Shown here: piece by piece, positions 52,401 to 64,000 of the stretch | Layout: the number at the start of each line of letters is the position of its first letter | How positions within the stretch are numbered: the stretch's first letter is position 1 | The notes under the pieces: model-generated | Seen by the model: only the letters and a program-made list of their open reading frames with translations | Databases searched by the model: none | What the model was told of the DNA's origin: nothing | Program-made: the position numbers and the translations under genes | Assembly (NCBI RefSeq): GCF_040412425.1 | Contig: NC_089755.1 | Coordinates: 47,952,621-48,016,620, forward strand | DNA: 64,000 nt | DNA from: Macrobrachium rosenbergii | Lineage: Eukaryota; Arthropoda; Malacostraca; Decapoda; Palaemonidae | Direction of reading: 5' to 3'

Positions 52401-55146
52401 TACTCCTACTAGTAGTTACATATTATGTGCTCCGTGCTTCAGCCAACTTCAAAGAGGGACACACCTGGGAAGTTCCTAGAAGAAAATGTGTAAGGAAAGA
52501 AAAGATTGCTTGAAGGAGAAGTTCCTTCAAGTCTTTTACGCTCCTCTGAAGTGATTCACTTGATCTCCATGACTTTCTCTCTTGTGAATGTTGCTGTAGT
52601 CATCATAAAGTGGCTCCCAGTATTGAAGCATGTTTCTGGCTACACTGTATCCTTCTTTGGGGCTGGTTTTGGGCAATGTTCTTAAATGGCAACTACAGCT
52701 GCTATGTGTGTGTCCGTGGCGCGGTTGTGTCTGTATGTGTCTGTCTGTTCGCGTCTTGGGGAAGACAACGCTCACGCCTAAATATCAGTCTGTTTTAAGT
52801 CAGACTTTTTGAGGCAAGTCTTAGTAATTCACTGCTCAGAAGGCCAATCCCACGATATGATAATTTCATGTATATTTACCTTTCTCCTTTTGTGTCGGTA
52901 AATTACACTTCACTAATATCCCTTTTTTTCACATTTCTCATGTGAACCCATTGCACAAATTGTACAAGAGCTTGTGTGGGTATACTCATATACACATTTA
53001 TACACCCAAACAAATAAAAGTATTGTACATATTTAACACACAAGTGTGTATATATTCTCACAAGTGTAAGTACATTTTTACATACATAAACATAAATACT
53101 CTGTTGACCCAACTGAGCCAGGAGGAAGGAATTGCTGAACTACGCCATTTATAGTAAGGTTATTGTGTAACATCCACTCATTCACTACTGATCAGTCCAA
53201 AAGCTCAATCCTGTACGTATACAGGATATTCATATACAAGTGTTAAACAAGTACTCATTCATATAAATTTTTTACCTGTGCGTCCACCCACATTCTAAAT
53301 TACATTGCATGCAAGCTCATATACTGTTCATGCATACATTTAAACACATCGTAGATACTTAAATGCTTGTATTCCTTCACATACATAAAAAGAGAAATGA
53401 CAAGACTTAGGTTTCCACTACCTTAATAAGTGCTTAGAATTTCATAAAAATCAAGGTAGCTGGTTAAGTGTTCTGTAAGCATTGTTACAAAATTATATGC
53501 ACACTTACATAGCATAAACACATTTAATATATACGAGTATACATACTGTTTTTATACATGCTGCGTATGCGCAGTATGTATGGAAAGCGTATTTTTTTGG
53601 TTGAGGGGATGGTGAGGCATACATATGCAGAAATAATTACATCACATCCTGTGTATGTACCCTTGTATGCATAGTATATGTATGTGGGTGGTTGGATATA
53701 TACATTCACTTAAATATGCACAAATACATTCAAACAGGTTACTTATACTCGCACACACATATTAGTAAAAGATTTAAAACGATCTGCCTTTGTACGAGTA
53801 TCGATGGGTTTGGTCTTATGTAGGTTCATCCTATTGCTTATACCAAACCTCTTCTATGCCTGGAAGGTGTATTGCATTTACCTTCCTTGTCGGAAGTTCA
53901 TGGAATACTAATTATTTCATTTTAAAATTCAAGATATGTTTTTCTTGAAATTATGCTAAATGGTAATACTGTCTATAAATTTTTATAAGTAGGGCTTTGA
54001 ATTTTGTTGTAGTGATTTTGAATTTTGAGACATTACTAAAAGCAGAATTGAAGCTAACATGTTGAAGCATTCTACTATATTTGAATGAGGTTCATATAGA
54101 GCTTATAAGTAGTGTAGATTAAAAAATCCAAGTATAAATTAAGGAAGAAACTGCTGCTCTAAATATTTATTGCAGCAGAACACAGCACAGTATACATGCT
54201 TTTGTCTGGCAGTTTTTAAATATATATTTTTTTTTTTAGGAAACATAAATAATTGGCACTGCTTATAACATGCTGCTCAACTGTGTTCATTTGTAATTTG
54301 AAGATAGTGTAATGAATTTTGCGCGATACCCAATATTTTTAACATGTAGGAATGATTACTTAAGGATGTTTGGTATAAGACATAGGACTTGTGTCTTTGT
54401 TGCTCTCAGCTTGTATATGGTAGTCTTCATATGTACACTAAGTGTTCTGTAAGAATTGTATTTGTACTCAGATTCTGAATAACTTTCCGAGGGGAAAAAA
54501 GGCCAATATACAGTACTTGAATGTAAACACCGATTTAATGTTGTCGATACCATATTGATGAAAAAACAGGCTGGTTGGCCCATTCAGATTTGTTTGTTCG
54601 TGCTCTTCCGTTCATAGTTTGAGTACAGTTATTTACATTCTTATTTTGCACGAATTTCAATGATGTTTAGAAGCTGTTTTGAAGACTCTCTGTGTACAGG
54701 CTGAGAAATTAGAAGCAATATTTTAATTGCTTAATTTCTGTCCAATGTTGCTGAACTTCAGGTACAAATAAATTGATACTGTGGTTACCAGAGCATATGA
54801 TTATTATTATACTATCCACTTTCAACTTTTTCCCAGCCAAGGATCCTTCAAAATTTATCGCATCAAATGATGAAAAAAAAATTGTCAGTTTTAATAAAGA
54901 GCATTAATCTTTTTATTTTGCCTGCAAGTCACTTTAAGATACAGTAATTATGATTATATGACAAATAATAATTATGATAAATTTAATTTTCTTTTACTAA
55001 TATGTCCATATTATGAGACTGAGATGTCATCCATGTCGGTGTTCCAATAATAATTTCTGTGTCGGGGTCCCAAGAGGTGGCAACGAAAGCGTGTTATTGT
55101 TGTTGTTATTTTTATATGGTCTGTTGTTGTACGTGAAGTTTATAAC

Positions 55147-55170
55147 AATAAAAGTATTCTTGTGTATTGA
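55147..55170 (+). promoter_or_regulatory. Candidate polyadenylation signal with GT-rich downstream element
   Basis: AATAAA at 55147-55152 is followed by a T/G-rich stretch (CTTGTGTATTG, 55160-55170), and preceded by GTTGTTGTTATTTTT. It is the last good signal before the retroelement, so it is the most likely distal end of the receptor transcript. Confidence 0.45.
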
Positions 55171-55339
55171 TTAGAGTTTTATTCTTCTTACAGAGCTCCA
55201 GCATTTGGTTGAGGGGAATTCTTGGACGCCTACTTCCAGAAAATAATCTGTAACATAACCTTATTGCCATGGTGTGAAGTTATTGATAACAAACTTCATT
55301 GCAGTACTTAGTTCATAGAGAAATTGCTAATGCTAATGC

Positions 55340-57545
55340 AGACAAGGCACCGGCAGACTAAAAAGGAATGGTATCTCAGAAGAAATAAAAGATGAATTTC
55401 ATATAAAACTGCAGGATGCTATAGATGAAATACCAGAAAGAGATATGAGAATTTTTTTGGTGAAATGAATGCAAAAGTTGGTAGGAACAATGCAGGTATA
55501 GAAAATGTAATGGGCAAGGAGGGCCTGGGAGAGAGACTGTAAACAAAACTGGATGTCTACCAATGATCTTAGCCAATGATCAAGAGAAGAGGAAGGTTAT
55601 GAGCTAAGGAGGAGCAGATGTAGTGATCATGAACTTGTCATTACCACAATAAAGTTGAAATTATAAGCACCCAACAAAAACTTTGACAGAGTATCAGGTT
55701 TAGTACAGTAAAGTTTTTTGATGAACTTCGAGAGGAATTTGCAGTTGAATATTGAAATAGATTTGCAGTTCTAGAAACCATATCTGAGGAGGAGCAGCAA
55801 TGTACTAGCACTTGTTTGACATCAATATGTCAGTCTACCGGAAAAGAAATACTATACTGGAATAGTAAAATTAAATGAAGATCAAGATGATGATGATGAC
55901 AAAACCATGCATTTAGGGAGTCTCATTGGTATTAGGGTAGCCCATAGAAACGTTACTGAAGTATCCATGGGTGAAAAAAGAAGAGAATACTTGGAGAAAG
56001 GAGGGATGAATCAATAATAACATTGGAACCAATGTTGAGCAGTTCACTTTTTAAGATCAAGAGTAAGATATTGTGGGGATACAGTAATCTGGTTATAATT
56101 GATTTTACAGTTATTGAGGTGGAATCAGTGATAAAGAAACTCAGAAGAGAGAAAACACCAGGGGATGATGATACCACCTGAGAGCAGAGTTTACCTGAAA
56201 CTACAGACACCACATGTACCAACTAAAATGTTTTGCACTATATGGAATGAGAAAACAAAGGCTGAGCATTAGGAACTGGAAGACATAGGAAAGGTACCAA
56301 AGAAAAATGACCAAGGGGCATTGCACTTACGTCAATTGTAATGAAAATATTCATTAGGTTTATTCGCAATAGGTGGAGAAAGAAATTGATAAAAAGCTTA
56401 GAGGTGACAAGCTGGTATTACAATAAGTTGGAGTTGCAGGAATCAAATATATGTAAGGAATTTAAAAATGCCCTTCTGATGGCTTTTGTTGATTACAAGA
56501 AGGCATTTGACAGTGTCCACAATCCAGTATTATGGGAAGGCCTGATGCCATTAAGGCATCCCTATTAAATTGTACATACCAATTAAAATTATTCATTAAT
56601 GAAGTGGATGCAAAGGTAATGTTGATGGTGTCTTATCAAAAGAATTTGTAGTAAGCAGAGAGGTGCTACAAGATCATGTTATTTCATCTTTGTTGATTGC
56701 CCTTCTCATAGGTTTTGTAATGAAAAAAAAAAGAGGTCAGAGGTGGAAGAGGTTTAGATAGGGGTTGCAACAGAAAGAAGACAGTTGCAACAGAAAGAAG
56801 ACAGACTTTGGAATATGCAGATGATGTTGTTTTAATCAGCAAAACGCCACAATATTTACAAAGCTTGCTCAATAGGATGCTTCGTATGACTACAGAGATG
56901 GTGCTCAAAACAAGGCTAAGAAAAAGAGAAGTAATGAGGACAGGGTATGCAGAAAGGGATAAAACAACACTAGATGGAGAAAGGATTAATGAAGCTGAAT
57001 TTTTCAAACATCTAGGGGCAATAATAGCAGTACAGGTTTTCTTGTCTTGGAACTTAGTGAGAGACGAAAAAAAAAAATCAGAGTGAGAGACTAAAAATAA
57101 AATCAGACATTGCACAGGCTAAATAAGATATATATCAAATATTGAGTGAAACTGCAAACAGAAATAAAATAGTACATCCTCACAATGTGTATTGCTATAT
57201 GGACATAAATTAAGCTGTAAGAAGGGTATTAGGAGTAGCATGGCAAGACAGAGTGAGAAATGATACTGTAAGGGAAATTATCCAAGTTCCATATATATAG
57301 ATGAAATAATGAAGAAAGAAAGATGGAGATGGCTTGGGCATGTCTACCGTAAAACCCCTGGGAGAATGGTATGCAATAATGTCAGTTGCTGATTATCTGG
57401 TTAAACTATTTAATAATGAGTTCCTGTGGGCACCAGAAGAGTTGGAAGACCGAAACCCACTTGGATGCGAACTGTGCATAAGGAAGCTGGAGATTTGTAA
57501 AGGATAAAGCCGAGGAATAGTAGGAAAGAAATATTTTTGGCAATA
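55340..57545 (+). pseudogene. Decayed non-LTR retrotransposon (endonuclease and reverse transcriptase remnants)
   Basis: Pieces in changing frames follow the order of a non-LTR ORF2. Endonuclease: LQDAIDEIPERDMRI (about 55405-55450), then after a frameshift MNAKVGRNNAGIENVMGKEG, and further on the SDHELVITTIKLKL end near 55625. Reverse transcriptase: KIFIRFIRNRWRKKL (56344), the LLMAFVDYKKAFDSV block with catalytic-domain Asp (about 56480-56520), VLQDHVISSLL (56665) and YADDVVLI with the catalytic Asp pair (about 56815-56840), FFKHLGAIIAV (57000). C-terminal remnants include RRVLGVAWQDRVRND near 57215 and GTRRVGRPKPTW near 57430. Many stops and frameshifts show that it is dead. The sequence resembles the transposon proteins often annotated in decapods as craniofacial development protein 2-like; the clade cannot be fixed by eye. 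Confidence 0.85.
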
Positions 57546-58891
57546 AAACCTGGGTTTTACATCAAATTCTCATTTGAAATGGTACTGGAATTTCTAGTAT
57601 TTAAGAAAAATTCCCTGGGGCTAACTATTACCCTAATAGAACTATATAGGCTAAGCCTGTAGAAGTGTTTAACTTATGTCCCTACTCAAAAAGGCAGACA
57701 GTCAAGGTAACCGGTTTAAATTTATGCACACCATACAGACAGACCAAAGTATTTGACTTTACTGTACTTTAGGTTAGGTTAGGCTTGATATAGTTTATAG
57801 TCTCTTATTGACTTTGACAATTATCATAAGTAATCCTAAACGCATTTAAATATTACAGTATAGTGTATAATGCCGCTCGTATTTCTCGTCCTCACCTCAT
57901 TAAATAACAACAATGGTAGAATGGGGTTCACGTTGACATTTTTCCTGTCAGTGGTATTTTACTATAGTAGACAAAACCCATCACCATTAGTGAATGGCAG
58001 GCTTTGCGGAATAAAGAACTTGATAATAACAAAATAAATTAGGATAAACGTAATTTTGAACGGAGCAACATAAATTTCTCAATCCAATCTGGTTATATCA
58101 GAGTTTGCAGTTGCTTGGAAAATCTTTGCAGTCTTGGATGCTTACAAGGTAAGCACAGCAGGGTGCTTATAATGCACATGCAAGAGTGAGCCCCTGCAAT
58201 ATTTTTTCATTGGACGCAATTGCTTACATACTATTTTAATACATGTTCCGTGTTCCTAACCACTCAAGTGGACATAATTTAGTCTCCTTGGTTTCCCTTA
58301 CTTAGAACCCAAATTTGCGTCAATAATAAAGATTAAAAAATGTTGGTTATGTACCTGGCAAAAAAGTATCAGCCTACATCACGTAACCAATATCATACTC
58401 ACAGATGATATGATTAAATTGACAATCATGGTAAAAACAAAAACTAAGCCTATCCTAGGCCCAGCTAGACCAGACTTATTTAGTGCAAATTCTCTGGTAT
58501 ATATCGTGAATATTCCCTTTTTTTTACATTTTAACACTGCCCTAGGATTTTAATTGTATAAATTCATCTGGTCTACATGGGTGCTACTGTAGTGCTTGGA
58601 CACAATCAGACTAAGCTAAGGCTACCAAATAAATGATACGGGAAATAGTGAGTTAAAAAAAAACGTGCAATTGCTTTCAGAGCACAGCACAAAATGAATG
58701 TAAAAAGCCCGTTACTTCGTGCAACAGAATTTAAGGTTGAAAACATGGTTCTCTCTGGTTGAAAATAACCTGCGAGGCCAAGGATTAGTGCGAAATAAAC
58801 ATTACCACAGGTCAGTTTGCAAAGAAGGAGACAGTTTGTTTACATTGTAGAATTGTTTCCCTAAGTAATTAATGTTTTGGTGACAGCGGAA

Positions 58892-58985
58892 TGACGTGAG
58901 TAGTTTTCCCAGCGTTCAGTGTTGCCGAAGTGTTCAGTGTCAGTAGGTTGGCTTGAAACCATTACCATAGCAAACGAGGGCTTGA
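58892..58985. promoter_or_regulatory. Promoter-like cluster: CRE-like site, TCAGT initiator words, X-box-like site
   Basis: TGACGTGA at 58892-58899 resembles a CRE; TCAGT initiator-like words recur at 58916-58950; ATTACCATAGCAAA at 58961-58974 resembles, on the minus strand, an RFX X-box (GYTRYCATGGYAAC type). Local GC is raised relative to its surroundings. Function is inference. Confidence 0.25.
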
Positions 58986-60436
58986 CTTGTGGACCTTTGT
59001 GGTGCACGTAATATTTCGTTAAGATTGGCATAATCAAAATCTTTGACTGACTGGAAAAAAATTAAAGTGAATTTCTGGTGTTCCTTTCAGCCTTACAAGC
59101 TAGGTAGGTCAGGTATGAGCATTGTATTTTAATTTGTCACTGGTTAGACACTACTACACCTTAGCTTACAACGCCTATGACAAAAGGACCTCTACGAAAT
59201 CTATTCGGGAAAATGAGAATGCCATGAACAATGCCTGTGTTTAAAGCATCGAGGCTGATTGTTTGTGATGACTAGGCTATCGCATTTAAACTTGGTAGCC
59301 ATAATCACATAAACTTCGAAAGTCCTCTTCGAGGCCTTTATCGAATTTTAGTATATTGAATGTTTTAGAAGGAAAAAAATATGGTAGCTTTCTTGGTCAC
59401 TTCAAGGTGCTGACATACGAGTTCCAGTAAAGAAAATTGTAATGTAAATATGACTTAACAGAGGTAGTAGATAACATTTCCACTGTAAAACTATCTGTTT
59501 GGCTACAAATAATCTAGACCTCTTAACAATAATTTCTTAATGGTGACACTAAGTTTTAGATTATATAAAAAATTTAGCACCAGAGGCACTAACGGAAAAA
59601 TAAACGTTTAATAGCTGAAGGGAAGTTATTTGCTATGATTTACCAAGAAATAGTATATTCAAAACGGGAAGTTAAAGAAGTAAGAAAAAGTGGAAGATGC
59701 TTGTTTCCATCTTTTTGTCACCAGTAAATGGAAATTTAAAATCTCGGCCTCTGTAAGACACCCCTAAATCACTTATTTAGACAAATACATTAGACCTCAT
59801 TGCTATCAGTACGGATTCACGACTGAAGCAAATGTGCTTTTAGAGCCATTCTTACATATATCATGCTCATAAACGCAGAAAAACAAAGGAAATTTGGTGT
59901 ATTTGTTATCTTTACTAAAAATGAAGTTCACTGTATCATAGGCTATCGATCATGCAGCAAAGTAAAGAGTAAAAACTGCATATATTTTTTGTGATAATTT
60001 TTATAATGGTAATTGAATAAATTAATTTTATGTAATATATTATGTAGAAGAAATATATAGCTGAACTTATCTGAAACAATCTGGTAAAGATTACGATTTT
60101 TTTGTAATTCTAATTCAACTGAGACAAAATGTATACGTTACCAAGGTGTACACATGATAAGTCACAGAACTTCCCGGGTATTCGAAGATGAAGAAAGGAA
60201 AAAAATATCTTAGATGACCAAGGAGAACAATTATAGGCTAAATTTTAGTTTAACCATTCAGCTAGTGGGAACAAAGCTATTTAGATACAAGATCATATTA
60301 CAGATATTCAGAAAGAGCACACAGCAGCCATACGACTCAATAAATTACCCCCAAGAACGAATAAATTGTAAAAATTTATAGATGTTTAAGAATAAATCAA
60401 GTACATGAAGACCCGTAGGAGACTAAAATTTCAACA

Positions 60437-60457
60437 AGGATGATGATGATGATGATA
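60437..60457. repeat. (GAT)n short
   Basis: Six GAT units. Confidence 0.9.
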
Positions 60458-60545
60458 ATGATTAGGCTACACCAGATTACATGTCTGTGTAGGCCTCATC
60501 ACCTTTTAAAACAACAAAATCCTTCTGGGAATTACTGTTACAGAT

Positions 60546-60550
60546 GGCTC

Positions 60551-60628
<78 letters not shown>
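60546..60628. repeat. (CT)n microsatellite
   Basis: About 41 CT units with one CC interruption at 60560-60561; the only long microsatellite after 41 kb. Confidence 0.95.
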
Positions 60629-60630
<2 letters not shown>

Positions 60631-61832
60631 CTGTGCTTAATTAGTGTATGAAAGTCGCTGCTGAAAGCAAACTTATGATGGAAGCTTTTGGTTCTAACCC
60701 TAAATGTTTTAACTACACTCTCCATTACTGAGTAAAAAGTTTCCAGTTTCCCCGTGGGAACTCTGTATGCCTATTACCCTTTAAAAAATACTCAGATAAT
60801 GTAATCAACGGGTCGAATTTGATATGCAGGTAGTACATATCAAAGACAATATCACGATTTTCCCACGTCTCCCCAGCAAATTTTTCGCAGCAGTTTATTT
60901 TTATCAAGTAGGGAATTTTCTCGTCACAGACTGTGCCATCAAATCATAAACTATTATGCGTCTAGCTGATAGATAAGCTTGGAAGAACATGGATGTATAT
61001 CGAAATTCACACTACAGTATTCCCAATGCTGCTAGTTTTCAGGGTTAATGCCGAAAACCACCTGAGGTAAAGTTCTTTTTGGTAAAAGTTCGCTATATTT
61101 GTCCGAGCTCACATAGAAGAGTAAATTTAACGAAATCAGAATATTTTTTTTTATTATTGTAGTCATCTGATCATATTATAACAGTACTTATCAAATAAGA
61201 CCATTTATGCTGTGTTCTTGACCTGATTATGATATGAGCCCATGATTTCTTCTACAGGGTCAGACTTGATGTAAAACCATGAATTATTCTGTATGTATAA
61301 TAATTTCTTAGCAGCATCATCAATCACAGAATAAATGACATCGCACCCAATTATCGTTAATAATTATACCTAAACAGTTTACTTAACAGAATAATTCATA
61401 AACCCTATTAACACTATAAGCTAGTTTTCAGCATTCACATTTTAATCCATTGGTTCTAGAAAAACATTGGACGAAAATAAGGCTATATTTGATATTCAGC
61501 TTTGTGATTTACTTGATATAATGATATTCATGGATGTTTATTAGTTTGTTTTTAACTGATTATTAAACATGTAAAGTCTACCGTCGACATGAAAATTCAG
61601 TTCTAAGTCAAATTTGCCACAAAAGGAAGACACCGTGTGTTTTATATTTGCCTAAACACCTTTTCCTTCTGTGGGCTTTTTATAAACATTAACGTTCTGG
61701 GCATTCTGGCATATTCAGTGTGTGATTATAAATTAGCTACATAGTTCTCTTAGAATTAAGGGCCGTTTTCTTTTAAAAATAACCAATTTTTACCATTGTC
61801 TTGATTAGTGTGCTGAAAGCTCTTTAGGATCC

Positions 61833-62075
61833 TTGTGGGTAATTCTGGCAGCTACCAGTATTTGTTTATCGTTAGTGTTCTACCTCAGGTGGGGATGTAG
61901 TGTGTTTTATACCCCTTTGGTTAAAAGTGATGTGGAGATGTTGTCCATTATTATAGGTGCTATTGGAATTGGAATACTTTGCTTCTTCTCGGTAAGCATT
62001 AATAATTTGTTGATGGGAATTATCATTGATACCTCTCAGATAATGAATGAATGTAGAAATAGGGTGACCTTGTAG
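61833..62075 (+). other. Hydrophobic 80-residue ORF, possible exon, unrecognised
   Basis: The ORF has two hydrophobic stretches: residues ~3-18 (VILAATSICLSLVFYL) and ~38-56 (LSIIIGAIGIGILCFFSV). An acceptor-like CTACCTCAG ends at 61889 and a strong donor-like TCG|GTAAGC lies at 61991, which would frame an in-frame segment RWGCSVFYTPLVKSDVEM plus one membrane span. I do not recognise a family. It may equally be a chance ORF in AT-rich DNA. Confidence 0.2.
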
Positions 62076-64000
62076 GTGGTTTTTCTTTTACCAGGTAATG
62101 ATCGGTTTTCGTTGACGGCTAAGTCTCTTGTGGTGATTGACTTGTCCTGCCATGGCCATGATCGAAGTACTGTTTAAGGGTCACAGAACCCTCGACCTTG
62201 GCATTGTAAATGGAACCTGGAGGAATGAGGTTTGGATTTATAAATATATAAAGTTGTAGATTAACTGGTTGCAACCCCATTTAAAACAAAAGGTCCTCTC
62301 AGGGCAACAGGTGAAGTGTTGCGTCCTGTCAACAATAGTAGACAGTTTACCATTTCAGGCGAAGATTGGTAAGTATATTAGTTTAGACTAAGGCTAATCT
62401 GTTAAGCTAGACAATTCTGGAGTATGCTTAAAAATAGGCTATCCTAACAAGTTTAAAATCGGTATATATAGCTTAGGGTATAGGTTATACAAGATATATT
62501 TTATGTTTATGTATAGGCCATTGTAGTAAAAGTAGTCTTAAACTGAAAACTACCTAAATGTCTGTGGTCGGTAAGGTTCGAGGAATTTCTAAGAATTCTG
62601 GAAATATTTTAGTTTCAATGTACTGCAGTTTAGCCTGTTTACTAAATGTTTTTTAATCCCTTATTTTTTTACACATTTTTTGTAGATGCAGATCAATAGC
62701 TTGCATTTCCCCCTGTTTATCTAACATTAGTTGTTGAACCATAATAGAAAGTTGTGATTTTTAGGCTAGGGGGAATCAAAGATGAGTGAATTCCACCGAA
62801 CAGGAATGGTCTGAATTGCATAGTCAAAGTAAAAGGTTTCATGTCTTTGGTCAGTGTTAATTTTTAGAATTTATAAAACCAAAGATGTCACAAGACTAAT
62901 TACAAGAATGCATTCTGTCTTGCTTGCGCTTAACCTTAACACAACCAAATGAAGTGTTTCCTAACCTGGCCAAGGTTTCATCACCCCCTGGTCCCCATCT
63001 CACCTAGCCAGACCTAAAATGCTGCTAGTCATAGGAAAATACAGGAACACATCCTAACCTTAACCTCTTTAAAAAGAACCTATCCCAAGGAGTGATAGCT
63101 CCTTACTAGGCCAATGAAAGTGAAATAAAGCAATTCATCCCAACTTAAACTTGTACACTAGGTCATAGCCTAACTGGCAAGTACCCCTTATCTCCTCATT
63201 GACATTGTACCCAGGATATTATTTACCTTAAGGTTGGGAGGTGCCTCCTGGCTCAGTCCTGGTAGTTGCAAACAGTCATGAAGCATAAATGGAAGGTATT
63301 ACAGGATGTTTGTATGAATGAAGTGACATACTGTTGAATTTGCTCATAAAGTATATATACTGCTGTGTCTTTGCCATTGGCATTTTTTACACATTTAACA
63401 TTAAATTATTAGGTGTTCAAAACTGGAGTATGAAGTTTTTTTTTTTTTTTCAACATCTTAGCTCTTTTAGTTAAGTTTATATAACAATCACAGCCAAAAA
63501 GGACTCCTCACATTGTCATATTCCCATATTGTCTGTTGTAAGTATATAATTGCCTTAGTTCATATAAGACATACTGTTTGTATGCTGGCAGTTTTGAACG
63601 CTAGTATGCTGGGATGGTATTTATGAATTAATTCATAACTTGCCCAGGAACCATGATTTATTTAATTGCCTGTGTGTTTCATGCTTATGACCATTGTGTA
63701 CTTAAACTGGTTGAATTTGATCCACTACCTCTACAACAAATTAGGGGGATTGCAGGTTTTTTTCTAGTGGTGGTGGCTGGGGCCACACTGATACTAGTGA
63801 AATGCAGTGACAGGAATGTTAAAATGGTCAATTAAAAAAAATGAAATGTGTGGTGCATGATTGTAATATGTTCCTAAAGATGACAGAAACATTAAATTGT
63901 AGATGGTACCTTTTGGGATTTTGGTACTGCCAAAACTAACCTTGCTTAATAAGGTTATTCCAGATCCGGTCAGGCATAACCCCATTAATCTTTGTAGAGA

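Larger units (their letters stand above)
41741..55175 (+). other. Predicted very long 3' UTR of NMDAR2
   Basis: About 13.4 kb after the ETVL stop is AT-rich, has no long microsatellite and no convincing ORF, and contrasts sharply with the repeat-packed introns upstream. AATAAA-type hexamers occur at several places (near 43795, 51665, 51715, 54896), with a good terminal candidate at 55147 followed by a GT-rich stretch. Right after this the sequence turns into transposon-derived DNA. Long 3' UTRs are common for neuronal genes in arthropods, but without RNA data the extent is inference. Confidence 0.45.
57546..64000. other. Downstream non-coding DNA without a recognised gene
   Basis: AT-rich sequence with one long CT microsatellite (60548-60628), a TTAGG-like triplet (57768-57784) and two hydrophobic ORFs (61833-62075 and 63653-63835). 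No domain was recognised. A promoter-like cluster near 58.9 kb is described separately. Confidence 0.6.

Noticed and set aside
56341..57115. Host gene from the ORFs around 56.3-57.1 kb
   Set aside because: The plus-strand ORFs are reverse-transcriptase fragments of the retroelement; the minus-strand ORF is their shadow.

Overview
The window looks like nuclear DNA of an arthropod, most likely a decapod crustacean. The evidence is the extreme load of (TA)n, (CT/GA)n and (ATT)n microsatellites, several intronic minisatellites, foldback and tRNA-derived repeats of a kind I associate with decapod genomes, a decayed non-LTR retrotransposon with a familiar endonuclease/reverse-transcriptase sequence, and an arthropod-type NMDA receptor gene. 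The species call is inference; no alignment was run.

One host gene can be supported: the 3' end of an ionotropic glutamate receptor NMDA subunit 2 (Nmdar2 / GluN2-like) gene on the + strand. Exon 23772-24007 encodes the end of the S2 ligand-binding lobe, the last membrane segment (M4) and the start of the cytosolic tail. Exon 26257-26471 encodes the conserved proximal tail. Exon 34537-34875/34885 encodes a Gln/His/Pro-rich distal tail. All splice phases agree (0 at the first junction, 2 at the second). The third coding exon can end in two ways: read-through to a stop at 34883-34885 (tail ...LLRCM), or splicing to a small candidate exon at 41695-41740 that ends in ETVL, a class I PDZ-ligand form.

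Layout: 1-23771 is non-coding and packed with microsatellites, probably an upstream intron. It includes a MITE-like repeat (about 4283-4567), a ~1 kb foldback element (5780-6760), a 22-bp minisatellite (9680-10507), other minisatellites (12.3 and 17.4 kb) and a tRNA-derived SINE-like fragment (15368-15545). 24008-26256 is an intron with a ~32-bp minisatellite next to the donor, an imperfect foldback and an 18-bp minisatellite. 26472-34536 is an intron with a 55-bp minisatellite. 34876-41694 is the optional last intron. 41741 to about 55170 is AT-rich, almost free of microsatellites and without convincing ORFs, and ends near a good AATAAA signal at 55147. I interpret it as a very long 3' UTR. 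55340-57545 is a broken non-LTR retrotransposon. 57560-64000 is intergenic or belongs to an unrecognised neighbour, with weak hints of a promoter near 58.9 kb and hydrophobic ORFs at 61.8 and 63.7 kb.

I found no convincing new multi-gene system. The most interesting signals are the possible splice-controlled PDZ tail of the receptor, sense-strand minisatellites whose units resemble 3' splice sites, the large foldback element, and a genome-style excess of the word TACAGTA/TACTGTA.
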